From Linyphia triangularis (lineage: Eukaryota > Arthropoda > Arachnida > Araneae > Linyphiidae), in contig OZ021724.1 in assembly GCA_963978545.1 (NCBI GenBank), positions 27,145,933 to 27,209,932 on the forward strand: DNA of 64,000 nt, written 5' to 3'. Positions 23,501 to 32,552 of the stretch are shown piece by piece (the first letter of the stretch is position 1; the number at the start of each line of letters is the position of its first letter). The position numbers and the translations under genes are program-made. The notes under the pieces were generated by a model that had not been told where the DNA came from, did no database searches, and saw only the letters and a program-made list of their open reading frames with translations.

Positions 23501-25545
23501 TTTTCGACCCCTTAAAGTGTGTTAATCGAGATCGGAATAGTTTACTTTTTCTATTTTTACCATTGTTGATATTTGTGCCGATTTTCAGAGTTGTGACTAT
23601 GTGGGAAGTAGGATTTTCGAATGTCCCCCGTTTGGAACGTTTAACCCCTTTTCGACCCCTTAAAGTGTGTTAATCGAGATCGGAATAGTTTACTTTTTCT
23701 GTTTTTACCATTGTTGACATTTGTGCCGATTTTCAGAGTTGTGACTATGTGGGAAGTGGGATTTTCGAATGTCCCCCGTTTGGAACGTTTAACCCCTTTT
23801 CGACCCCTTAAAGTGTGTTAATCGAGATCGGAATAGTTTACTTTTTCTATTTTTACCATTGTTGACATTTGTGCCGATTTTCAGAGTTGTGACTATGTGG
23901 GAAGTGGGATTTTCGAATGTCCCCCGTTTGGAACGTTTAACCCCTTTTCGACCCCTTAAAGTGGGTTGATCGAGATCGGAATAGTTTACTTTTTCTATTT
24001 TTACCATTGTTGATATTTGTGCCGATTTTCAGAGTTGTGACTATGTGGGAAGTAGGATTTTCGAATGTCCCCCGTTTGGAACGTTTAACCCCTTTTCGAC
24101 CCCTTAAAGTGTGTTAATCGAGATCGGAATAGTTTACTTTTTCTATTTTTACCATTGTTGATATTTGTGCCGATTTTCAGAGTTGTGACTATGTGGGAAG
24201 TAGGATTTTCGAATGTCCCCCGTTTGGAACGTTTAACCCCTTTTCGACCCCTTAAAGTGTGTTAATCGAGATCGGAATAGTTTACTTTTTCTGTTTTTAC
24301 CATTGTTGACATTTGTGCCGATTTTCAGAGTTGTGACTATGTGGGAAGTGGGATTTTCGAATGTCCCCCGTTTGGAACGTTTAACCCCTTTTCGACCCCT
24401 TAAAGTGTGTTAATCGAGATCGGAATAGTTTACTTTTTCTATTTTTACCATTGTTGACATTTGTGCCGATTTTCAGAGTTGTGACTATGTGGGAAGTGGG
24501 ATTTTCGAATGTCCCCCGTTTGGAACGTTTAACCCCTTTTCGACCCCTTAAAGTGGGTTGATCGAGATCGGAATAGTTTACTTTTTCTATTTTTACCATT
24601 GTTGATATTTGTGCCGATTTTCAGAGTTGTGACTATGTGGGAAGTAGGATTTTCGAATGTCCCCCGTTTGGAACGTTTAACCCCTTTTCGACCCCTTAAA
24701 GTGTGTTAATCGAGATCGGAATAGTTTACTTTTTCTATTTTTACCATTGTTGATATTTGTGCCGATTTTCAGAGTTGTGACTATGTGGGAAGTAGGATTT
24801 TCGAATGTCCCCCGTTTGGAACGTTTAACCCCTTTTCGACCCCTTAAAGTGTGTTAATCGAGATCGGAATAGTTTACTTTTTCTGTTTTTACCATTGTTG
24901 ACATTTGTGCCGATTTTCAGAGTTGTGACTATGTGGGAAGTGGGATTTTCGAATGTCCCCCGTTTGGAACGTTTAACCCCTTTTCGACCCCTTAAAGTGT
25001 GTTAATCGAGATCGGAATAGTTTACTTTTTCTATTTTTACCATTGTTGACATTTGTGCCGATTTTCAGAGTTGTGACTATGTGGGAAGTGGAATTTTCGA
25101 ATGTCCCCCGTTTGGAACGTTTAACCCCTTTTCGACCCCTTAAAGTGTGTTAATCGAGATCGGAATAGTTTACTTTTTCTATTTTTACCATTGTTGATAT
25201 TTGTGCCGATTTTCAGAGTTGTGACTATGTGGGAAGTGGGATTTTCGAATGTCCCCCGTTTGGAACGTTTAACCCCTTTTCGACCCCTTAAAGTGTGTTA
25301 ATCGAGATCGGAATAGTTTACTTTTTCTATTTTTACCATTGTTGACATTTGTGCCGATTTTCAGAGTTGTGACTATGTGGGAAGTGGAATTTTCGAATGT
25401 CCCCCGTTTGGAACGTTTAACCCCTTTTCGACCCCTTAAAGTGTGTTAATCGAGATCGGAATAGTTTACTTTTTCTATTTTTACCATTGTTGATATTTGT
25501 GCCGATTTTCAGAGTTGTGACTATGTGGGAAGTGGGAGAATTAGT
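20510..25545 (+). repeat. 148-bp satellite array, about 34 monomers
   Basis: The monomer contains, in order, ATCGAGATCGGAATAGTTTA, a TTTTTACCATTGTTGA(T/C)A block, GTGCCGATTTTCAGAGTTGT, GACTATGTGGGAAGT, CGAATGTCCCCCGTTTGGAA and CGTTTAACCCCTTTTCGACC. Left-edge monomers (20190-20950) are diverged, interior ones nearly identical, as expected when unequal exchange homogenises the middle. Variant sites are A/G in CTATTTTT/CTGTTTTT, T/C in TTGATA/TTGACA, and AGTAGG/AGTGGG. One monomer near 22120 has a 2-bp GT insertion. Short minus-strand frames here are by-products of the repeat. Confidence 0.97.
22300..25060 (+). repeat. 592-bp higher-order repeat (4 x 148 bp)
   Basis: Marker variants recur every 592 bp: CTGTTTTT monomers at about 22515, 23107, 23699, 24291 and 24883, and the GGGTTGATCG variant at about 22779, 23371, 23963 and 24555. 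Each block is four monomers in a fixed order. Blocks are almost identical (for example, a single GTGGAAAG for GTGGGAAG at 23453-23460), implying recent amplification of four-monomer blocks. Confidence 0.95.
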
Positions 25546-25590
25546 GATGAGTGAGTCAGTCAGTGAGTGAGGGCTTTGCCTTATATATAT

Positions 25591-26072
25591 AGAGATATAT
25601 AATTAAAATTTAAAATAAATATTAAATAAAGTATTCAATTTTGCAAAGGACTTGTAATTAGCTTTGAGAAATAACGAAAGGTCACATCTGCAGCCACCCT
25701 TATTTGGTTGTTTGGCTCCTTCTAGATATAAAACCATTAAACGGTAATTTTTTTTTTTTTACGGGGATTTTTTTTTTTTTCAATAGATTTCTAGTTACGA
25801 GAATTGTCCCTTTTACACAATCAATTTCCTCCCATCAACCACAAAATCCACATTAGAACATATTTACTTCTCTTAATTTGATTATAAACAATACCTGTGC
25901 CAAATTTCCTCCTAGATTCGTGAGAAGTGTGAGAATTAATGATGAGAAAATCGGTCGTGGCTTTCGTATTTATAGTTAAATATTTTTAAATAAATTATTG
26001 GTTTACAAAAATAACACTTTATGCTGGATTTGAAAAATGTCTTAATGCATTTTTCCCCAAGATCCCAAAAGT
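25591..26072. other. Unassigned AT-rich sequence
   Basis: T-runs and a short ATTAATGATGAGAAAATCGG block reminiscent of the satellite element's right end (near 25935). That suggests an older remnant of the same family. No gene. Confidence 0.4.
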
Positions 26073-26340
26073 AATATACAATGATATGAGGGTCTGAGAA
26101 GCATAGGGGTCTAAGTAATTTTTCTTAACTTTTGAAAAAATACACTTTAAAGTTTCTTGTTTGTATTAAATTTGTATGAAAATTATTTGTTGTTCAAATA
26201 CTAACCTCCGGAATGAAGATATCACTAGTTTTCATATTATTTATTATAAATAAGAAACTTTAAAGTGTATTTTCTCAAAAGTTAAGAAAAGTCACTTGGT
26301 CCCCCTTTGTTTCTCAGTCCCTCATATTTGTTTGTATATT
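26073..26340. mobile_element. Foldback element with about 90-bp inverted arms
   Basis: The left arm (26073 to about 26160) reads AATATACAA..ATATGAGGG..CTGAGAA and continues through TTCTTAACTTTTGA and ATACACTTTAAAGTTTCTT. The right arm (about 26250-26340) is its inverted copy with scattered mismatches. The centre is AT-rich. No TSD is obvious and there is no coding sequence. It is a MITE-like foldback of unknown superfamily. Confidence 0.85.
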
Positions 26341-26430
26341 GAAGGAAAATTCCTTCTGTCTCAAAATTTGGATTTTTACCATTCATTAACTTTTGAATAA
26401 TAAAAGCAAATAATAGTTAAAAAAATGTAA

Positions 26431-26612
26431 CCCTTTGCACTCGAGAGGTGACTCTCGCTCACCACTAGGTTTGATGCGGAAATTCGATGCAAGGAAATGT
26501 TTATGTTTAGTTTCTTTGAAGCGGGTCCGCAACCACGAACCGAACTAAAAATGCTGCAAAACGTCTCGAGTTGCTGGACCCTCCACGCGAAAATTGCCTC
26601 AAGTACAAAGGG
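26431..26612. mobile_element. piggyBac-type MITE, 182 bp
   Basis: Inverted ends CCCTTTGCACTCGAG and CCCTTTGTACTTGAG (right end reversed) lie next to TTAA on the right (26613-26616) and a mutated GTAA on the left (26427-26430). TTAA targets with CCC(T)-starting ends are characteristic of piggyBac elements. The interior is GC-richer than its surroundings and non-coding. Confidence 0.8.
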
Positions 26613-26616
26613 TTAA

Positions 26617-28284
26617 TGCAACTTGCCATAAAACTCTTCATCTATACATGCCGACACTTATGTCAGTTATGGCAAAGTTTAGATGTTGCTCTTTCAAACA
26701 GAAAATATTTGGGGTCAACGTATGAGAGAAACAAAACTTCCAATTGAAAAAGATAGACACAGAAGCTTTTGTAGCAATTTCATTTTTTTTTTCTTTTTTT
26801 TTTCTAAAATGGCCATTAATATACATAACTTTATCACAAGAGACTAACAAAAATGCAAACAATTTTCCGAAATGTATGTTTTACTTGATTCGATTACTTT
26901 TTCCTTTGTTTAGTAATCTAAAATGAAGCGAACAATTGGAATTTTCTACAAATTTACACAACTCGAATACATCCAAACGATTTTAGTTAGATTTCAATTG
27001 TGTAAGTATAAATAATACACACAAATTGAAAGTTCCCGAAATCACTTTGTTTTATTTATTCACTTTAAAAAAAAAAAAAAAAAAAAAAATTATTTTCAAT
27101 TGTATTAGTATTATTATACCGCAGTGTTAATTTTCATTATGTAAATACACCTTTATCTTAGTTTCTTCCTAGGAAGGGTTTCTATAAAAAAGTGGAAAAA
27201 AATACACCTGAATAGAATATAGTTAGAAAAACATGAATCAATCTTTTAAACCATTTATTTGCTTCGAGTTCAATTTACTTTTCAAAAGTTGACTCGATGT
27301 GTATCATTATCGAAAAAAAATCTAAACCCGAAAATTCAGTAGAATTTACTATATCCTCATTTATAAAAAATGATTTTAAGATTTCATTTTTAACTCAGTT
27401 TTCTTTCTCAAGCAAATTCTAGATTCTGATTGATAGCCAATCCCTAAATCAAATGATAGATATCCACTGGAAACTGATTCGATTCATCAAAATTATTTAC
27501 TTTTTAGAATTATTTCAGTTACTTGGCGAAAGTCATAAATTGACTATCCAACAATGAATCACTATTTCATTCGTACGAATGCCTTCTAAATTCGAACGGT
27601 GGCTGAATTAATAGCGCATTGTTCTAGAACATGACTGACTCTATTCCCCTTCTTCTTCCCCTAACCCTTTACTTGATTGTATGATTGTTAAAATATGGGT
27701 TTCCGATATTATAACTGTTGGTATTGTCATGCCTTGTCCAATTTATATTAAACAAAAAATAAGGGTTTTGCGAAATCGTCTGCTTCGTATTTTATTTGTT
27801 ATGTGTATAGTTTATTGTTTATGGTTATTTAATTTGCTGCTATTTCGTCTGGATTCGCTTTCTTGGTTGCAAATCATGTCTTTTTTGGGGGATTTATGTT
27901 CGTGCCTTGCAATTGTTGCAGTGATTGTTTTTAAATTTATTTGTGCTTGGGGCTGCGATTGTATTCTTTTTCGATTTTAGGTTCATAGTGCACGAAAGTA
28001 TTTGATAAACAATCAATTGTTATTTTGGTTCTGGTGCTTTTGTTTACTACTGTGTTGGTATTTTGCAAAATGGGTTTTCTGGTAGGATTTGTTTGTAATT
28101 GAAATTGCTTCGGTTTTGGTAATGGAATTTCAGATAAAAGTTCAATGATTTCGAGAATTCTGTAATTGATTCAAAGTGTTTTCTGATTTGAAATAAAGAT
28201 AGCAAATTTTATACTATAAATTCCTCGTATATGCAAAATACCTGCATTAATAGGAGTCTTCTTTCTTGACACATCCATACTTCT
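26617..28284. other. Unassigned AT-rich sequence
   Basis: Poly-A at 27067-27089. A 99-codon plus-strand frame at 27681-27980 is rich in Leu, Ile, Phe and Cys because of T-rich DNA and has no recognisable family signature. I do not call a gene. Confidence 0.45.
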
Positions 28285-28690
28285 CCATAGAAAATAAATA
28301 AATACAAAAATAGAAAATTAATAGAAAAAATAGAAATAGGAAATAAATAAATCAAAAAAAGGAAAATGAAAAATAAATAGAAATTTAATAAATAGAAAAA
28401 TGTAAAATAAATAGAAAATAGCAAAAATAATGAAATAAAAATAGGAAAATGGAAAATAAATAGAAAATAAGAAAACTTATGAAATAAAAAAATTTAAAAA
28501 AAATGGAAACTAATTAAAAAAATTAGAAAAATAAAAATGAAGAGAAAATAAATAAAAAAGAAAAATGAATAGGAAATAAAAAGTAAAAAATATGAAAATG
28601 GAAAATAAATAGAAATAAAAAAAATTAGAAAATAAATAGAAAATAAAAAAAGCATTGGGTTGATGAGACAATAGGAAGCTAAATGGGGAA
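28285..28690 (+). repeat. A-rich low-complexity tract (AAATAGAAAATAAAT)n
   Basis: About 400 bp of degenerate A/T-rich tandem words with almost no C on this strand. Minus-strand frames rich in Phe, Tyr and Leu here are artefacts of composition. Confidence 0.9.
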
Positions 28691-29655
28691 AAAAATTCCA
28701 TGTGAAATAACTAGATCCTTCTAAGAGAAATGAAGAATTTACACGTTATTCAAATTTAATACACAAATTACGCCAAACTTGTAAAACGAGCTGTCTTGAT
28801 TAATAAGTTTCACTCTCCGTATCCCACCCACAATGCATCATCACGCGTAATAACTCCACTACATCAACACAAATTTCCCTGACATTTCCATTTCACGTGT
28901 GACTACTCAACCCTTCCGGAATAAAGATTTTAATATCACCCCCCCTCCCCCCGATTCATCAAGTTCTAACAGCTGCTGGGGCTCGAATTAATTGGCCCGT
29001 GTTAAACCCCTTTGCAACCCCTCCCAACGACCAATTAAAACTAGATTAAGTCGTAACACGTCGAGCGTTCCCTGAATCAATCATTGCTTCTCCTTTTAAT
29101 GCACAATACGTGAAAAATGAACTCATTTGTAGCTGCTATTGTGAAGCGTTGAAATATTTATTTACGGGTGGTTGGATTTTGGAAATTAAAAATTAATAAA
29201 AAACGGATATTTTTTTTAAAAAATATATATATATTAATTATTTTACAAGCTGTTGTCATTAAGTGTATCTTATATAAAAATGGATTTTTTTTAACGAGGT
29301 TTTTCATTTAAATGACTAAATATATGTACCCTGGACAGGAGAAATTATCAAAGTTAAAAGGAAGTCCTAGGATCAATCTTCTAGCCCTAGTGCTACTTTG
29401 AAACTACTTTGTATAAAAACTTGAAATTTGTTGACTAGGGACGAAAATGGTCACTTATAGAAATGTCATAAATTGTTTTCATTTAATGTGTCTATTATAA
29501 ATGAAAATTAAAATGGCAAAAGACAAAACCAGGTGGAGCATTACATTGGCGTAAAGATTTCAAGCGTAAAATAAAATGTAGTGAACGCCATTTTGGAGCA
29601 ATTATTTTAAGTCATTTCACTATGCAGTCATTCACTATAGTCATTTCACTACTCG
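28691..29655. other. Unassigned sequence
   Basis: A GC-richer patch lies at 28800-29060. The word GTCATTTCACTA occurs at 29611 and 29639, with a shorter variant between. No gene. Confidence 0.45.
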
Positions 29656-30342
29656 CCAATTTGCAGAGTGGTGCAGGACTATATTTTTATCAAAATCATT
29701 AATATTTTAGAAATGTTAATTAATAATTATGCATTATAACTATTCTTTGAGAATAGTTAAATTAAATTTCATGGTATATATGTAATGTATTCCCACTGGA
29801 ACTTTCGATTTTGGCTTTAGAATTCTCTAGTATTTTTCAGAGTTTGCGAGAAGCTCTTTAAGTCTCGTCGAACGTCATTGAAAAACCTATAAAAGCCCCA
29901 TACTTCGGTTTGACCACGCCTTTTTGGAATAACTAACTCTTTGCTCTAGCCAAACGTACCCCTCATCCCATCTCTCTAGCAATAAACTTTGATTTGCTTC
30001 AAACCTCGATTTGCTTCTTAAAACTGTCATCACTACTTTACCGTTATATATATATTTTTGAAAGCGCAACCCTGTTAAAGAGAAAAAATAGTAAAAATAT
30101 AATAAAAAATATTTTCAACGATTTTTTTTATCATCCAACTAAATCTCACGCCATTCAAGAGACAGTGCTCAGAACAGAGGAACACGAAGATGCAAAAATA
30201 CAAAAGAGTACAATTTTTTGTTTATTTCTTCCAAGATTCGGGAATAGTTTAAAAAAAAATTCAAAATGAAACACAAAGGTAGGAACACTCCAGTATTGGA
30301 TATGTTCAATTGAATTCTAAAAATAGATTGATTTCAAGATAA
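29656..30342. mobile_element. hAT-like element X, diverged inverted copy
   Basis: Read on the minus strand it matches element X: TTATCTTGAAATC, ATTCAATTGAACAT, TGTTTCATTTT, TTCCTCT, GATTTAGTTGGATGAT, TTAACAGGGTTGCGCTT and the right part through GATTTTGATAAAAAT and TGCACC. The terminal CATGGGCGCC is lost at one end and a SINE junction replaces the other. A 264-bp foreign insert lies at 29781-30044. At 30183-30203 the copy reads straight through the position occupied by element Y in the 5.2-8.1 kb copy. Confidence 0.85.
29781..30044 (+). mobile_element. Possible small solo LTR inside element X copy 2
   Basis: This 264-bp segment interrupts the alignment to element X. It starts TGTAATG, has a TATAAAA box (29888-29894) about 107 bp in, and an AATAAA (29981-29986) about 90 bp later, an LTR-like order of signals. 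TATATA on both sides may be a TSD, but the surrounding TA repeat makes this ambiguous and the 3' end does not finish in CA. Confidence 0.4.
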
Positions 30343-30344
30343 GT

Positions 30345-30446
30345 GCCGACCAAACGGTATGGTGGTTAGCGTGATAGCTTCTACACCGCGAGGTTGCTGG
30401 TTCGAGTCCCGTGTAGGGCATGGGTGTTTGTAAATGCATGTTGGCC
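30345..30446 (+). mobile_element. SINE1, 3'-truncated copy
   Basis: The tRNA head GCCGACCAAACGGTATGGTG, B box GGTTCGAGTCC and first part of the body (TGGGTGTTTGTAAATG) are present. Similarity stops after GTTGGC. Loss of the 3' half is unusual for a retroposon and probably reflects a later deletion. The left junction lies inside element X copy 2. Confidence 0.85.
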
Positions 30447-30908
30447 TTTCCTTTCGTTATTAGAGGGTCAAAATTAAAGGACTTTATTGTCTAAAATGAT
30501 AAATTTATTTAAAATGTTTTAAATTTCTAAATATGCTTAGAAAAGATATGCTATCGTGATTGTTAAATATATGCGGCATTAATAACAAAAAATGGTTGCC
30601 AAGATTCGCTAACTTATAATTTCATATCCCCTCCTTAAATTTTTTTTTGACTACGCCCCTGGTAGACACGACGGCGAATGTGACATCTCTTACGATTGTT
30701 TGGTGTGTGTTTTCTCCGAGTTTAAAATGCAAAAACGTAGCAATTTCCCATTGAAAAACCTCCCAGAATGCATTCATCTGATGTCTCTGACTACTTACGA
30801 TGGTCTAAACCCTAGTGTCGGCCCAATGTAGCCCATGTCTATCTCTTTGCGCTATAAAAAATACAATACATCGTACTTACTGATCAGTGTTACATTACTC
30901 CTCAAAAA
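30447..30908. other. Unassigned sequence with a lone hAT-like end
   Basis: At 30650-30661 GACTACGCCCCTGG reads, reversed, as CCAGGGGCGTAGTC, similar to common hAT terminal sequences. No partner end is found. Confidence 0.35.
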
Positions 30909-30988
30909 TCCTAGGTCAGGTATGGATGTTTGTTGTGGTTCGGAATCCACGTTAAGCTGCGTTGTTGTGGTTAAGCGTTCAAACCAAT
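30909..30988 (+). mobile_element. SINE2, 5'-truncated fragment
   Basis: It matches the SINE2 body: GGTATGGATGTTTGTTGTGG, TTCGGAATCCACGTTAAGCT and a GTTCAAACCAAT tail. The tRNA head and an internal part are missing. Confidence 0.8.
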
Positions 30989-31117
30989 TAATAATAAAAT
31001 TCGTGTACTTAATGATTACGGTTGTTTATATTGGATTTTTTTTTTGGCGTAAGGGTAATACAGGGCTGAGTATCGTTGCAATATGATGCTGAATTTCAAG
31101 ATGGGAAAACATCCACT

Positions 31118-31252
31118 ATGCAACCCGACAATCGTTCCGTGCCTACCTGGCAAGTTCACAGTAGTGCCTACGAACTTTGAAAACGATTGCAGAGCACCAG
31201 GCGGGGTTCGATCCCAAAACCTACCGCATGTTAGTCGAGCACTCGGCCTCTG
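31118..31252 (-). mobile_element. Probable tRNA-derived SINE, family 4
   Basis: On the minus strand GGCCGAGTGCTCGACTAACA, then GGGATCGAACCCCGC about 15 nt later, resemble the second half of a tRNA with its B box. A GC-richer body follows. It is a single copy in the window with no TSD found. A minus-strand frame here (31016-31345) looks incidental. Confidence 0.4.
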
Positions 31253-31365
31253 AACAAAAGTCCAACTAATAACCATGGACTGGTATGTTTTTTTAAAGGA
31301 TTTTTGCACGTTACCAGTCGGCATACAGTGGAGACAGCCAATCACGGTCTACGCTAGCTCCGTGT

Positions 31366-31433
31366 AAATGCATTCGACCACTTTTGCCCCGGCAGACCAG
31401 TATGTTAACTTTCAGTTGCCTCTCTGACTGTAT
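31366..31433. repeat. Palindromic DNA element, terminal fragment
   Basis: CGACCACTTTTGCCCCGGCA, GACCAGT and the terminal GTTGCCTCTCTGACTGTA match the last part of the right arm of the family, with an internal deletion. Confidence 0.65.
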
Positions 31434-32329
31434 ACATGCTGGGTATGTCTGATTAGATATCCATAAGTCACATAGAACTGTTAAGTTATATTACTTAAAA
31501 ACTAAAGTGTATATCAAATGTTTATTTAAGAACAAGTATTGAACCAGGAAGTAAAAGAGCTGTATTTTATTTGCGAGGAAATATTGTATAACGTATTCAC
31601 AACAATTGAAACTAATGTTGATGTAAGGTTTTCATATGAATAGTGTAATACATATAACCTATTACTAATTCGTTAATTTTAACCAGTTAAATATTTATTG
31701 AATTGAACGGGTTTGAAGGTGGTTATACTGAACACTTGTTGTTGTGTAAATGAAAACAATAACACTATTGTTATTCTCATTTTGAAATTGCACTGAAGCC
31801 GGGGATAGTTATTTACAAATACAATTTTTGTAATAAGAACTTTGCTGATACGAAACTATTATTTGAAGCTGTAGACGTACTTGATGTAAACGTGATTCAT
31901 AAACTATTTTAATAGAATGATTCCATTATTTTAAAGCTTTCTTATAGTTTAAATAGTTTAACAAAGGTAAATGTTTAAGGAAGCGATGTACTTTTGAACC
32001 GAAGTAGTTAATTTAGCAGTGCGAGGCAAAGCCAAACAAAAAGCACTTATTGCAGAAGCATCATTAGAAATTTAAATCAAACTTGAAATTTATTCTACAA
32101 ATAGTATATTTAATATGTGTTGTTTATCCAACCCTAATTTAAAATTCCATTAATGTACTAATGTTATTTTTAATCTTCGTTTTATTTCCATGTCTGAAAT
32201 AGCATTCAACATACATGCAGAATTTATTGAGCTGAAATTATACGCTAGGACACATCTTTAGCGTGAAAAAAAATATTTTTCATATCATATCATTTAGTTT
32301 ATTGCTAGTCCGTATGTTAATCAATACAT
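31434..32329. other. Unassigned AT-rich sequence
   Basis: I see no gene or repeat copy. Confidence 0.5.
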
Positions 32330-32333
32330 TTAA

Positions 32334-32548
32334 CCTTTAACTACTGTAAGCGGTCTGACAGACCGCGAGTCATTTTTTGTGGAAGGCTTCCACCCCTAAA
32401 ATATCCATCTTTGATTTTTAAATTAATTTTTCTGATACTATGTTTCTTAAATTTTAAACTGATGTTCACCAATGTGTTTGGTGCAGCATGGACCATGTGT
32501 AGCTCTTGCGCCAAAAACCTCAAACCACCCAACCACAGCAGTTAAAGG
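32334..32548. mobile_element. TTAA-flanked MITE, 215 bp (piggyBac-like)
   Basis: Perfect TTAA duplications (32330-32333; 32549-32552) flank inverted ends CCTTTAACTACTGT and CCTTTAACTGCTGT (right end reversed). Just inside the left end GCGGTCTGACAGACCGC is a 17-bp perfect palindrome. Non-coding. It differs in sequence from the TTAA element at 26431. Confidence 0.8.
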
Positions 32549-32552
32549 TTAA

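Larger units (their letters stand above)
20104..25590 (+). mobile_element. Unclassified element whose interior is a satellite array
   Basis: A distinct left end, TAGCTGAATACCCGTGCTGC followed by GCTACG, starts where the AT repeat stops. A distinct right end, GTGAGTCAGTCAGTGAGTGA followed by GGGCTTTGCC, runs into TATATATATAGAGATATATA. From memory, short elements with this kind of 'ACCCGTGC..CGCTACG' start, an internal AAATTTCAGA-like block and a GTGAG-rich, (TA)n-flanked end are dispersed in many invertebrate genomes. Their class is not clear to me. Here the interior has expanded into thousands of bases of 148-bp tandem units. There is no coding capacity. Confidence 0.7.

Noticed and set aside
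22605..24599. Four identical 72-residue minus-strand frames at 592-bp spacing that look like a tandem gene family
   Set aside because: They are by-products of the 592-bp satellite block. They start at different monomer variants, lack any domain and mirror the DNA repeat exactly.
20510..25545. CRISPR array
   Set aside because: Units are contiguous 148-bp monomers without unique spacers, in animal-type DNA.
27681..27980. Possible chemoreceptor-like membrane exon
   Set aside because: Hydrophobicity follows from T-rich DNA. No conserved receptor motif is visible.
28209..28701. Phe/Leu/Tyr-rich membrane-protein-like frames
   Set aside because: They come from the A-rich low-complexity tract read on the minus strand.
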